Positions 37,441 through 49,319 of a stretch of 64,000 bases of DNA are shown in pieces (position 1 is the first letter of the stretch; every line of letters begins with the position of its first letter). The stretch is from Artemia franciscana (lineage: Eukaryota; Arthropoda; Branchiopoda; Anostraca; Artemiidae). The notes beneath the pieces were generated by a model. It was not told where the DNA came from, did not search any database, and saw nothing but the letters and a program-made list of their open reading frames with translations. The position numbers were made by a program, and so were the translations under genes. Location: NCBI RefSeq assembly GCF_032884065.1, contig NC_088881.1:10196324-10260323 (forward strand). The letters are read 5' to 3'.

Positions 37441-38420
37441 TGTAATTTATAGGAAATTTTCCACAAGTCTTCTGCTATTGGCTGAACATTGTTAATTTTC
37501 TTGAAAAAATTAAATAAAGTTTTTCAGTCAAATTTTTTACTAACAGCAATAAAGTCAGCAAAGTTATACGAGAAAAATGATTTATTAACTTTGTGGACAG
37601 CTTTTTCAACGTTATTGACGCCGTCGGAGCCCTGTTAATTATTCTTATGCAGGGCTCCCACAACGTCAATAAAGTGTTTCATGAAATTGCAGTCCATAAA
37701 ATTTTTACTTTTACCTTTTTGATTTTAGAAAAAAAATTCACAGAACATTACTGAAATAAACAGACATGGAACTGAGAAAAACCATCTTTTTAAGCATTTT
37801 TTTCCTTTTAATAATAGATGAAAATTTATGTTTTTGTCCAACACTTATTTTTATCAAACAAAATATTTGGATAACTATACAGTATTATATTTGTCACCTC
37901 AAGGCCCATCTTTTGAACAATTAGGAATGCTGGGTATTTTCAACAAAGAGAAGGGTATATTTCCCCCTCCCCTATTTGTTAAAACGATAATCAGTTTTTT
38001 GTTTGTTTTTCTTTTTTTGTTTATCTTGTTTGCTTATTATTAATGATATGTGAATTATTTTTAAAAGATGGATCATTTTAGATGTCAGCTATGCTTACAG
38101 ACCATTGTGGCCTATTTTGTTTTAGCTGACGAATGAAAGCTATCGTATTGTTTTTGAATAAATTTACTTACCTACCTAAAAAAAAACACTAATTTGTGTT
38201 TGGTTTATTTGAAATTTTTCACAAGTCTTCGCAGAATTCGAAAAAAATTCGCAGAATTTCTTGAAAATTTAAATAAATTTAACTGTTTTCTAATAGCAAT
38301 AAACTCAACAAAGTTATGGGAGGAAAACGGTTTATTAACTTTATGGACAACGTGGAAGCCCTGCATTACCTTAAAATGTATGTTGTTTGTGCAAGCTTCG
38401 GTTGGGGTGTAATTTGTAGC
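37441..38420 (+). repeat. Diverged direct repeats, spacing about 760 bp
   Basis: Segments around 37460-37680 and 38215-38400 share CACAAGTCTTC, TTTCTTGAAAA, AAATAAA, a CTAAnAGCAATAAA block, GCAAAGTTAT-like sequence, TTTATTAACTTT and a GGACA segment followed by GCCCTG. Unit limits are uncertain. Confidence 0.45.
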
Positions 38421-38899
38421 TAAGATTTGGCTGTATCTAATTGCGAATTTAATTTTGAAATTTACTTGCATATTTTTGGATTGAAAAATGCGTAAAATTT
38501 ATTTTTTCAAACGTATAGACAGGTAAAATTTTGTTTTATTTTTAAAAATAACCTCAGACTATCTTAAAAAATGTCTAAATACTATGAAAGTCTTTGCTTG
38601 TTAAACACATAGATCTGAAACAAATGATTCCAGCGGTAAGCATCATGTTCTTTCCGTAGAAGTTGCAGCTTTAGCCCAGATGTGAAATTGCACGTTTCAC
38701 AATAAATGTTGCCCATTAGCTTTTCATGGCTGCAGTAGTTGCTGTAACCTAATAAAGAGCGAACCACAGCCCATAAAAACCAAAAGTTAAATACGCTTTT
38801 AAAAAAAACTGACTAGTGAAAAAAATTGCTTTGTGACATTGATTTAAGAATTGTAACTATTATTTCGTAAAAGTTTATTGTGAATCTGTCTCACTTTTT

Positions 38900-39350
38900 T
38901 TTCAAGCCTAGTGGGCTACCGGAACATCATAGAGAGGTGCTTAACGGCCTATTCAAAACATATTTCTCATATATACATGCTTTTTATAAACGCTGCCATG
39001 TACAAGTGCCATATGGCACTAAAATGGCACTTTTTGTGCCACTTCTATCAAAACATCGTAGAGAAATTTTTAATAGCTCACATAAAAGATATTGCTCATA
39101 TTATCGCGTCCCCTATAAAATACACCATCTGCAAGTGCCAAATGGCACTAAAAATGGCACTATTGGTGCCAAGCCTCAAGTGGAAAAGCTGGGGCTAGTG
39201 GGCATCAAAAGTTTCATAGAGATATGTTTAATGGCTTATTTGAAAGCTATTTATCCTATCTACGTGCTTTTTACCAGTTCTATCATCCGTAAATGCTACT
39301 TAACACTAAAAAGTCACTTTTGGTGTCACTTCTTAAGTAGAAATGCTTGG
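38900..39350 (+). repeat. Tandem minisatellite, three units
   Basis: Units start near CATAGAGAGGTGCTTAA (38930), CGTAGAGAAATTTTTAA (39056) and CATAGAGATATGTTTAATGG (39215). Each is followed by CATAT/CTATTTATC-type sequence and by blocks such as AAGTGCCATATGGCACTAAAA. The open frames over it have no recognised product. Confidence 0.6.
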
Positions 39351-39359
39351 AAGCATTAA

Positions 39360-40490
39360 AGAATACCATTATAACAGCTATGGTCCAAAACTGCTAACTG
39401 GATACACACCAGAAACCCTCTCGTATACTCCCTCTCCCAGCCCCGTTAGTAAGTCTCATTAGTCCGCCGGGTGAATTCACTATGAATTCTTTAACACGGT
39501 CAGCCGACGTGGGGGCTCGCAAAATGATTCTTGAAATATCGGCAGTTCTTAGGAGGAAGAAATTCGTAGAATAACAAATAACTGAATCACAAAATTCCAA
39601 ATGACTGTTCATTGACGTATCCCCTCCTCTCCTCCTGTTCGCAAAAGTTGGGCTTTGCCAATATAGTTTAAATATCTTACTCTTTATCATAAAAGCTTTT
39701 ATTAACTCAATGTTATATAATTGCAAATTACAAATGTATTTGCTGAATTATGTCCAGTAACTTTACTTTTGGTGATGATAGAGCTCTCCATTGTATTTGA
39801 GAAAAGGGCAGTGAGTTTCACAACTTGGTTCTTCAAGAACAATTAGATTCGATTGGATATCAGAATGGAAAGGGTTCAGTTCCCTAATCAGGTATTTTCA
39901 CTTCAATCATGGTTTTATGCCTCATATATGATTATTTTTCAGCTAGTTCACTATTTTTGTTTATTTTTTTGTGAATTGTGAACTATTCCATACACTATTT
40001 TTGGAATAAATTACGCCCCAGACCCCAACCCCTTGCACTCAGGAATTGGAGAAGTGTAGGCATATGGTTCTGGAACCACTCAAAGTTGTATCTTGAAAGA
40101 AAGATTGACTACTGTTACATTTATTTATTCATATTATTTCCTTTTTTTCACTATCTAATAGACATAATAAAACAATTTGTAATGTATATAGAGGAATCAT
40201 AGCACTAAGAACCTACTAACATTTTTTTCTGTGATATTTTTCTGGTTATCAGGTTACTTTCAAACTTATTCGTGCTTATTGCTATTCACACACCTGCATG
40301 TTTATATTGTTGGCGTTTAACAGGGGGGGGGGGGTGATGTTTAGTGAAATAAGTTAGACATAAAAAAAATTGCATAGGTTTTGAAAAATAGTTACTCTTT
40401 TCTAACTGTCGAGGTTACCCACCTTAAAAAATCGTGTACACCATATTGTATATCATAGATTTCTCAGCATTATTTGAAAAACAATCAGAA
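39360..40490. other. AT-rich DNA, nothing identified
   Basis: Contains a GC-richer patch at 39400-39530 and a run of G at 40323-40335. No exon or element recognised. Confidence 0.4.
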
Positions 40491-40592
40491 ATTAAGCCAT
40501 TTTTTGTCAACTGAATGTAAGTAGCGACATTACAACTCAAAACAAACAGAAACTATTCCTTATATAAGAGTGCTTCCCCCTTGAAAAAAATA
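40491..40592 (+). repeat. Diverged RE1 end fragment
   Basis: GTCAACTGAATGTAAGTAGC, ACATTACAACTCAAAAC and AACAGAAACTATTCCTTATA correspond to a single arm of the RE1 foldback end. Confidence 0.5.
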
Positions 40593-40768
40593 AAAATAAT
40601 AGCAGTGTTGCTTTTGCATTAAATTTAAATTCAAAAAGGGCAAAAATTAATTTTTAAAAAAATTGTTTTTTTGAAGGAAGTAAAGAGCAAAGTATAAGCT
40701 GAAAACCAACAAAAATTATAACTTCAGTAGTATCCCATCAATGGTTTTAAACGAACCCATACCCATTA

Positions 40769-42627
40769 ATTTGTTAACTTTAAGAAAAAACCTGTTACTA
40801 TTAATTAAAATGTTTTTTACTACAGAAAAAAATGTTATTATTACTTGTTATTATTAGAAATAACTTGTTAGTATTAAGACAAACATGATATTATTAAGAG
40901 AAAAACTTGTTACTATTAAGGAAAACATGTCACTATTATCAAAAGAACGTATTAGAATTAATGAAAAAACTTTCTACTGTCAAAAAATATAGTTTTTTGA
41001 AGAAAACAAAATTTATTATGACTCTTTACTATTAGAGAATTTTTTGTTAGTATTGAAAAAAAATTGTAACTATTAAGTAACAGACTTGTTACTGTTAGAA
41101 AAAACTTATTACTGTGCTGAAAAAATTTGTTAATTAAAAAATTGCTGTTATTAAAAAATGTTTTTATCAAGAACAAAATGTTATTATTACTCCTTACTTT
41201 TATAAAACAAATTAGTATTAAGAAAAACATGTTATTATTCAGAAACAAAATTTTTCTATTAAGAAAAATGTTTCTATCAAGAATAAAATGTTATTATTGC
41301 TCGTTACTATTAGAAAAAAAATTAGTATTAAGAAAAAATTTTACTATTCAGAAGAATCTTGTAGCTATTTAGAAAAACATTTCAGTTATAAGAAAAAAAC
41401 TTGTTGCTATTCAGAAAACTCATTTATCAAGAAAACATATTATTAATACTCTTTACTATTAGAAAAAAGTCTGTGAGCATTAAGAAAAACTTTAACTATT
41501 ACTCGTTACCATTAAGAAAGTTTTTGTTTTAGTATTAAAAAATTGTTCCTAGTAAAAAAATTTTTTTATTATTAAAATAAAATGTTGCTATTCAGAAAAA
41601 CATTTTACTATTAGAAAATATTTGTTAGTATTAAGAAAAAACTTGTTGCTATTAAGAACAAATTTGTTAGCATCAAGGAACACTTTTTACTTTGTTTCTT
41701 TTGTTTCTGAAGTGTTCCTTGATGCTAACAAATTTGTTCTTAATAGCAACAAGTTTTTTCTTAATACTAACAAATATTTTCTAATAGTAAAATGTTTTTC
41801 TGAATAGCAACATTTTATTTTAATAATAAAAAATTTTTCTTACTAGGACCAATTTTTTAATACTAAAACAAAAACTTTCTTAATGGTAACGAGTAATAGT
41901 TAAAGTTTTTCTTAATACTCACAGACTTTTTTCTAATAGTAAAGAGTAATAATAATATGTTTTCTTGATAAATGAATTTTCTGAATAGCAACAAGTTTTT
42001 TTCTTATAACTGAAATGTTTTTCTAAATAGCTACAAGATTCTTCTGAATAGTAAAATTTTTTCTTAATACTAATTTTTTTTTCTAATAGTAACGAGCAAT
42101 AATAACATTTTATTCTTGATGAAAACATTTTTCTTAATAGCAAAATTTTGTTTCTGAATAATAACATGTTTTTCTTAATACTAATTTGTTTTATAAGAGT
42201 AAGAAGTAATAATAACATTTTGTTCTTGATAAAAACATTTTTTTAATAACAGCAATTTTTTAATTAACAAATTTTTTCAGCACAGTAATAAGTTTTTTCT
42301 AACAGTAACAAGTCTGTTACTTAATAGTTACAATTTTTTTTCAATACTAACAAAAAATTCTCTAATAGTAAAGAGTCATAATAAATTTTGTTTTCTTCAA
42401 AAAACTATATTTTTTGACAGTAGAAAGTTTTTTCATTAATTCTAATACGTTCTTTTGATAATAGTGACATGTTTTCCTTAATAGTAACAAGTTTGTTTCT
42501 TAATAATATCATGTTTGTCTTAATACTAACAAGTTATTTCTAATAATAACAAGTAATAATAACATTTTTTTCTTGAATAAAAACATTTTAATTAATAGCA
42601 ACAAGTTTTTTCTTAATGTTAACAAAT
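40769..42627. repeat. 1.86-kb near-perfect palindrome built of minisatellite
   Basis: The left arm 40769-41685 and right arm 41710-42627 are reverse complements along their whole length by eye, with a ~24-bp spacer (41686-41709) and a centre at 41697.5. Near the centre CATCAAGGAACACTT (41671-41685) pairs with 41710-41724. At the outer end TTTGTTAAC with AAAAAACCTGTTACT pairs with its complement near 42601-42627. Each arm is itself a degenerate minisatellite with ~35-45-bp units like ACTTGTTACTATTAAGAAAA. No gene. Confidence 0.9.
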
Positions 42628-43400
42628 TTTTTCTAATAGTAACAAGTTTTTTTCCTAAATGGTAACAGGTTAATTTTTATTAGCAACAAGTTTGTTTTTG
42701 ATATAAACATTTTTCTTAATAGCAACACGTTTGTTCTTGACATAAACATTTTTCTTAATAGCGACAAGTTTTTTTCTTTGTAGTAACATTTTTTCTGAAT
42801 ACTAGCAAGATTTTTCCTTAAACTAACAAATATTTCTTTTTGAACCGAGGTTTTTCTTAATAGAAACAAGTTTTTCTTAATACTAAAAAAATGTTCTAAT
42901 AGCAATAAGGTTTTTCTTAAAACTGAGAAATTTTTCGTAATAGTTATTAGTTTTTTCCCTTTTTAATATTAACAAGTTTGTCCCATAAAAGTTACAACTT
43001 TTTTTTCAATACTAATAAAAATGTTTCTAATAGTAACGAGTAATAGTAACATTTTGTTCGTGATGAAAATGTATTTCTTAACGGCAGATTTTCCTTATTG
43101 ATTCTAATAAGTTCTTTTTATAATAGTGACAAGCTTTTCTTAATAGTAACAAGTTTATCTCTTAATAATATCATATTTTTCTTAATGCTAATTTTTTTTT
43201 AGTAGTAGCAAGTAATAATAACATTTTGTTCCTGATAAAAACATTTCACTTAAAAGCAACAAGTTTTATCTTAATGCTAACAAATTTTGTCTAATAGTAA
43301 CAAGTTTTTTTCTGAATAATAATTTTCTGAATAGTAACTAGTTTTTCTTAGCATTAACAAGGTTTTTCTTAGTAGCAACAATTTTTTAACATGTATTTAC
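42628..43400 (-). repeat. Minisatellite continuing beyond the palindrome
   Basis: Same unit as the palindrome's right arm (on plus, TTTTTCTTAATAGTAACAAG). It continues for ~770 bp without a matching left-side partner. Confidence 0.85.
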
Positions 43401-45028
43401 TAAAATAAGAATTTTTTAAAATAATTGTAACGTCTCTTAATACCATTTTTCAATGGATTGAGCAACACTATCGATGATAACCACGAGTTGTGCTCAATAA
43501 TAGTAAACGCTTCAAGTCCTTGCATGAATTTTATGTCTAGTACAATACTGATTATTTTATCATAGAGTCCTCGCCACACAATTGCAATAATAGATGTTTC
43601 TAGGATATTCTAAAAATATTCTAGCACCAAGCAGCACCGAGCGGAAAACTTTAAAATAGTATACTATTAAACACTTTGTGAACGAATCCTCTTGCATTTG
43701 TTTTGACTCAAACTGTATAGTTTTCAAGTTTTAAAGAGCAAATTTCCGTGACACTCGCTCTTTTAAATTTCAAACTATACAGTTCGAGTCAAAAAAATGC
43801 CATATTGGATAAAGTCTATGTATAAGCGTGCAGTGTGAAGGTATTAACACATGGTCCCTATCTTACTTCATACCAAGACGTTTGTTTAGATTACAGACAA
43901 AGTCTTGGTCCGGAGAAAGTTCAATAGTTGGCGGGAGGGAGTTTTGTTTTTCTATCCACACAGTTTCTATCCCTGACAGTCTCCAGCTCAGTAGATTTTG
44001 TTTTTCTAGGAATTTTTTAACTTGTTTTTATTTCTTATGTTTGTATATTTTATTTAATTTTGCACAAGGTAGAATCGCTTAGAAAATGCTTAATTTTACA
44101 CTATTGTTTTACCCTTTCGCTGACCGGCCCCACCCTAGACCTCCGGTCTTTGGCCATGGCAGTTGCTCCCTTGTCCTCCGACCGCCCCCTCCTGGTAGAC
44201 AATGTCATGAATTTGTTTTCTATGTGCCTATTTTATATATGTAAATATGTTCGGGTGTCTATTTTATGTTGTTTTGTAGTGCATTATATATTAAGGAAAC
44301 AATTTCTTCTATTTTTGAATATTTATTCAACAGATTGAGGTTAGGTTCGGCTAGTTGTATTTTGATATTGGAGGAGTATACATCAATTTAAAACACCATA
44401 TGGATCATTCCTTTGCATACCATCAATGTATGGACAAACAACACTTATAACGAAAATATTACAAAATCTTGAAAAATGTTTTAAGAAATCTGAGAAATTT
44501 CTATTATTGCTAAAGTGTGTGGCAAGAATCTTATGATAAAATAAAGAATATTACCCCAGAAATATAATTGATTCGAAGATTTGACGTTTTTATTATTATT
44601 CAACCAAATTTGTGATTTATTATTGACGATTTAGCTCAATCCTTTGAAGAATAGTCTGCAGAGATGTTACAATTATTTACGGTCTCGTTTCATTATGAAA
44701 ATATTTCCATAGTTGTTGTTCTCCGTTACCTCTTTCATCAGACCAAATGTATGAGAACGCTTGGATTTATTTGTTTTATTACATCTTCTATTGGGTTTTT
44801 TGCGATTCAAGTTCTCCTATATGTTTAAACAAGAAAATATACACTGGTGAGCCAAAATTTTTACTATCGAAATACAATCAAGATAATAATAAACCTTATT
44901 ACACTCACACATTCTGTTACATCTTAATCAAAACCTACCTGAAGAGCTAACTATTGTCAAAGATTTTTGTGCAATGAAATTACTGTAAATCTACCTATGA
45001 ATAGTAAAAAAGGACATTAGTCACGATC
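43401..45028. other. Sequence between minisatellite and viral-like ORF
   Basis: Contains the inverted repeat at 43692-43800 and a GC-richer patch at 44110-44210 (ACCGGCCCCACC) within an otherwise AT-rich stretch. Open frames at 43828-44082, 44060-44338 and 44747-44950 have no recognised family. Confidence 0.35.
43692..43800. repeat. Short inverted repeat, arms about 48 bp
   Basis: TTGCATTTGTTTTGACTC, then AAACTGTATAGTTT and TTTAAAGAGC, are mirrored by GCTCTTTTAAA, AAACTATACAGTT and GAGTCAAAAAAATGC around a ~13-bp centre. It may be a foldback MITE remnant. Confidence 0.7.
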
Positions 45029-45358
45029 ATGACGCTGAAAAATCTAAATGAATATAGATATTTATTTTCCTTCCTAGGTAATTCAAAACCGAGGCTTAGT
45101 AAAAATACGCTCAAACAAGGTATTCACAATGAATTCATTAATTTCCTAACTGAGCTTTGTTTATATTTAACTGAAGGCAATGTTCAACTGTCAAATTGTA
45201 TTATGCAACAGATAAAGCAGCATTGTTCATTTTTACGTGCCCTAGCTTGTATAAACAAAAGAAAATATCTTAAAAGAAAACGCCTTGTTCAAGCGGGTGG
45301 TAGTTTCTTTTTATTGTTACTACCAATGATCGCTGAATTTGTAAACACTATTCTCTAG
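45029..45358 (+). CDS. Small basic/hydrophobic protein like those of Maverick/adintovirus-type elements
   Basis: A 109-codon ORF from ATG to TAG. The C-terminal half has a basic stretch (KRKYLKRKRLVQAGG) followed by a hydrophobic tail (FFLLLLPMIAEFV). The pattern of an N-terminal helical part, a GNVxLS-type segment, a Lys/Arg-rich segment ending in QxGG and a short membrane-like tail is one I associate with a recurrent small ORF of Maverick/Polinton/adintovirus-like DNA in invertebrate genomes, sometimes compared with an adenovirus core peptide. That link is from memory. A second ORF starts two bases after its stop, as is common in that arrangement. It is an isolated remnant: no capsid, polymerase or integrase is nearby, and minisatellite of the same family lies on both sides. 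The role in the cell is unknown. Confidence 0.45.
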   Translation: MTLKNLNEYRYLFSFLGNSKPRLSKNTLKQGIHNEFINFLTELCLYLTEGNVQLSNCIMQQIKQHCSFLRALACINKRKYLKRKRLVQAGGSFFLLLLPMIAEFVNTIL

Positions 45359-45360
45359 AA

Positions 45361-45453
45361 ATGGGTAAATCTTACAAATTAACGACAGTTGAACTCGTTC
45401 TTTCACCAGAAGAGCACTTTGAATATAATCTTGATTCTTTTAAAAGTTGTTAG
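45361..45453 (+). pseudogene. Truncated downstream ORF of the viral-like pair
   Basis: Starts ATG two bases after the TAG of the upstream ORF and is open for 30 codons (MGKSYKLTTVELVLSPEEHF...). The stop is supplied by minisatellite sequence (GTTGTTAGTATTAAG) that begins at ~45445, so the minisatellite has cut the gene short. Its position directly behind the hydrophobic ORF suggests they were one transcription unit. Confidence 0.4.
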
Positions 45454-46550
45454 TATTAAGAAAAGAAAAAAACTCTTACTATTATCAAAAACTTGGTACT
45501 ATTATAAGAATTTGTTAGTATTATGAAAAACATAATACTATTAAGAGACAAACTTGTTACTATTAAAAAAAACCTATTACTATTACGAAAAAAACATTTT
45601 AGTGATAATTAAAACAGAACTTGTTGCTATTTAGGAAAATTATTTAAAAAGAACAAAACGTTATTATTACTCGTTACTATTAGAGTTTTTTTTATTATTT
45701 TGAAAAACATGTTACTATTAAGAGTAAACCTTGTTATTATTAAGAAAAAAGCTTATTGCTATCAATAAAAATTTGTTAGTTAAAAAAAACTTGTTGCTAT
45801 TAAAAAAATTTGTTGAAAAACTAACAAGTTTGAAAAGAAAAACTTATTGCCATTAAAAAAAAACTTTGTTACTCATAGAAAATTTTTTAAGTATTAACAA
45901 AAACATGTTACTATTTAAAAAAAAATATATTAAGAAAAACGTTTTTAGAAATAACGAACGCTTTGCTATTAAGAAAAACCTTGTTAGTATTAACAGATAC
46001 TTGTTATTATTCAGATAAATACTTTTTAATGTTTAAAAAAATGTGTCACTATTCAGTACAAACTTGTTGCTATTAAGAAAAATATATTACTAATAAAAAA
46101 ATGTTTTTATCAAGAAAAAATACAATTATTACTCAATACTATTAGAACTTTTTTTAGTATTAAGATAAATATTTTACTATTCAGAAGAAACTTGTTACTA
46201 TTAAGAGAAACATGTTGCTATTAAGAAAAAAACTATTATCCATAAATAAAAATGTTTTATATTGAAAAATGTTATTATTACTCCTTATTTAGAAAATTTT
46301 TCGTTATTATTAAGAAAAACTTGTTATTATTCAGAATAAAACTTGCTCTTGTTAGAAAAAAATAGTAATAAGAAAAAAGTTGTTGCTATTACGAACATGT
46401 TTTTGTCAAAAACAATTTTAATTAAGAAAAACACTTTTGCTATTAAGAATAATTTTTGTTAGTATTATGATAAAAATTTGTTGATATTAAGAAAAAAGTT
46501 TTATATAGAAGTTTGCGAAAAATTTGTTGGTATTAAGAAAAACACTGATC
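45445..46550 (+). repeat. Minisatellite block 2 (TTACTATTAAGAAAAAC type)
   Basis: Degenerate ~35-45-bp units with TTGTTACTATTAAGAAAAAC and TTTGTTAGTATTAAG phrases in the same orientation as the left arm of the palindrome at 40769. It ends at the RE1 terminal hairpin at 46554. Confidence 0.85.
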
Positions 46551-46553
46551 AAA

Positions 46554-46909
46554 CAGTTCGTGGTAACGAACTGTAGTAAGGAGCGACCCGGCTCAATAGT
46601 AACCAAAACTCTAAAGAATTGAATTTTGATATCAATAGCTACATCAAAAGAATCGCATTTTAATGCTGATTTTAAATATATAAGTTTCATCAAGTTTAGT
46701 CCTACCCATCAAAAGTTACGAGCCTGAGAAAATTTGCCTTATTTATGAAAATAGGGGGAAACACCCCCTAAAAGTCGTAGGATCTTAACAAAAATGACAC
46801 CATCAGATTCAGCGTATCAGAGAACCCTACTGTAGAAGTTTCAAGCTCCTATCTACAAAAATGTGGAATTTTGTATTTTTTGCCAGAAGACAAATCACGG
46901 GTGCGTGTT

Positions 46910-46942
<33 letters not shown>

Positions 46943-47730
46943 CCCAGGTGTCATCATATCGACCAAGTGGTCCTAGAATGTCGCAAGAGGGCTCATTCTA
47001 ACGGAAATGAAAAGTTCTAGTGCCCTTTTTAAGTGACCAAAAAATTTGGAGGGCATCTAGGCCCCCTCCCACGCTCATTGTTTTCCCAAAGTCAACGGAT
47101 CAAAATTTTGAGATAGCCATTTTGTTCAGCATAGTTGAAAACCATAATAACTATGTCTTTGGGGATGACTTACTCCCCCACAATCCCTGGGGGAGGGGCT
47201 TCAAGTTACAAACTTTGACCAGTGTTTACATATAGTAATGGTTATTGGGAAGTGTACAGACGTTTTCAGGGGAATTTTATTTTATTTGGGGGTGGGGCTG
47301 AGGAGAGGGGGCTATATTGGAGGATCTTTCCTTGGAGGAATCTGTCATGGGGGAAGAAAAATTCAATGAAAAGGGCGCAGGATTCTCTAGCATTACTATA
47401 AGAAAACAATGAAAAATAAACATGAAAACGTTTTTTTCAAATGAAAGGAAGAAGTAGCATTGAAACTTAAAACGAACAGAGATTATTACGCATATGAGGG
47501 GTTCTAAAAATACTTTAGCATAAAGAGCGAGGTATTTAGGAGGAGATAAATACCTTGCTCTTTATGCTAAAGTATTTTTAGTAATTTCAACTATTTATTC
47601 TACGGCCTTTCTGATTCAGGGGTCATTCTTAAAGAATTGGGACAAAACTTACGATTTAGTGTAAAGAGCGAGGTATTAACGAGGGTACAAACCCCCTCGT
47701 ATACATAATAAAAATATAAGGTTATGAAAG
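46554..47730 (+). mobile_element. RE1 element copy 3 (reference copy)
   Basis: It begins with the hairpin CAGTTCG-TGGTAA-CGAACTG at 46554-46573, immediately followed by TAGTAAGGAGCGACCC. The body runs to ~47430 and contains a 34-base poly-T at ~46908-46942 and the GGAGGGCATCTAGGCCCC block (47049-47066). The far end (47440-47730) holds the second-type terminus (AAACTTAAAACGAACAGA, TTTAGCATAAAGAGCGAGGT and its inverted complement). Non-coding; the two earlier copies match it in reverse complement. Confidence 0.65.
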
Positions 47731-47779
47731 TTTGTTACGTAAGTTAATTCTTAAGTTACGCATATTTTTTACTAATAAA

Positions 47780-48299
47780 AACGTTCGTTAAAATTAAAAG
47801 TTCTAGTTGCCTTTTTAAGTAACCGAAAAATTACAGGGCAACTAGGCCTCCTTCCTCACCCCTTATTTCTCAAAATCATCTGATCAAAACTACGAGAAAG
47901 CCATTTAGCCAAAAAAGGAATTAATATGCAAATTTCATTTTAATAATTGATGTGCGGAGAGCCAAAACCAAACATGCATTAATTCAAAAACGTTCAGAAA
48001 TTAAATAAAAAAAAACTAATTTTTTTAGCTGAAAGTAAGGAGCTACATTAAAACTTAAAACGAACAGAAATTACTCCGTATATGAAATGGGTTGTCCCCT
48101 CCACAATCCCTCGCTCTTTACGCTAAAGTTTGACTTTTTGCCACAATTCTACTTTTTAAAACAATTAAAAGCTTTAGCGTAAAGAGCGAGGGATTGTGGA
48201 GGGGACAACCCATTTCATATACGGAGTAATTTCTGTTCGTTTTAAGTTTTAATGTAGCTCCTTACTTTCAGCTAAAAAAATTAGTTTTTTTTTATTTAA
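47780..48299 (+). mobile_element. RE1 partial copy 4 ending in a perfect foldback
   Basis: 47790-47910 repeats part of the RE1 body (AAAGTTCTAGTTGCCTTTTT, AGGGCAACTAGGCC, CATCTGATCAAAAC). 48001-48128 and 48172-48299 form an inverted repeat of 128 bp in which I see no mismatch, around a 43-bp centre. The arms hold the RE1 end block (GCTGAAAGTAAGGAGCTAC and CGCTCTTTACGCTAAAG). Confidence 0.8.
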
Positions 48300-49319
48300 T
48301 ATTATCAAGAGGCAAACTTAATGCTATTAAGGATTTAGGGTATAATCGGGTATAACCTGAAAACAGAAATAACATTCTAAAGCAAAGCAGTGGACGAAAA
48401 CTATTCATTGCTATGCTTTGAAATATTATACCCATTTTTTCTATATTTTCGATGCTCTAAAATTCTGAAAAATACCTATATTAGGTTTTTCGTTCAGAGA
48501 AATACTGTTTTTCGTATTTTATTAAAAAAAACATCAATATTCTCCCCCTGAATTTTGAATTTTACATCCCCACAAAAATATCAGGAAATCGTGCCACTGC
48601 CTACAAGTTTAAATGGAAAGTATTCTCAGATGAAGAAAATCACAATTAAAAGCCTTGGATTCGTTCTCGTAAGATGCATTGGTGAAAACATTGCAGTTTT
48701 CTGAAACAGAATTAGAATATATTCAGAATAGACCCTTAGACTTATGAAGGAGCCCTAGTAATGGCATTAAACTAACTCCAAAATTTTTGTATTGATTTAA
48801 AGTAAGTTTTATTCCATAGTAAAGACAGTATTTCTAATCAAATTGACACCCTAAAGTCCTGAAGCATCACATATAATATAGATGCGCAATTTTAGGTTTG
48901 GTTTTAAAATTATGAAGTTTTTATTCCAATATCACATTTTCGTTAGTAATACCACATTGAAACGTGAACATAAACTAGAAAAATTAATTTTTTATATTTG
49001 ACAAGACTTTTGTTCTGGAAAAACTACAACATTCATTATCTGCTGATTTCCAAAGATAGCTATACTTTCAAAGGAAAGCTGCACTACCTAGAAATCTTTG
49101 GTTTTTATTTTATTGTTTTATTGTTAATGTTTTTATTTTATCAACATTTTTTGTTTTTTGTTTGATTTTGCAACTGCCAATATCAAACAGTGAACATGGT
49201 GGTCTTTTCCGTCAAAAATCAATCGCGCTCTTCTTAATTTTTTAGGATACATATGGCCGTGAAACCTCTTAGTCACAAGCCCAAATTATAAGGTTTCGTT
49301 TTTCCTCTCCTTCGTTTTT
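48300..49319. other. AT-rich intron-like DNA
   Basis: No exon or element recognised. It probably lies in the intron or flank upstream of the exon at 49745. Confidence 0.4.

Noticed and set aside
38880..39359. 159-codon ORF
   Set aside because: It spans a three-unit tandem minisatellite and is open in two frames at once, so it is not credible as a gene.
40769..43400. CRISPR-like array
   Set aside because: Units are degenerate and without constant repeat and variable spacer structure; the sequence is eukaryotic.
44060..44338. 92-codon ORF with a hydrophobic C-terminus
   Set aside because: No family recognised, no splice or regulatory context; base composition changes within it.
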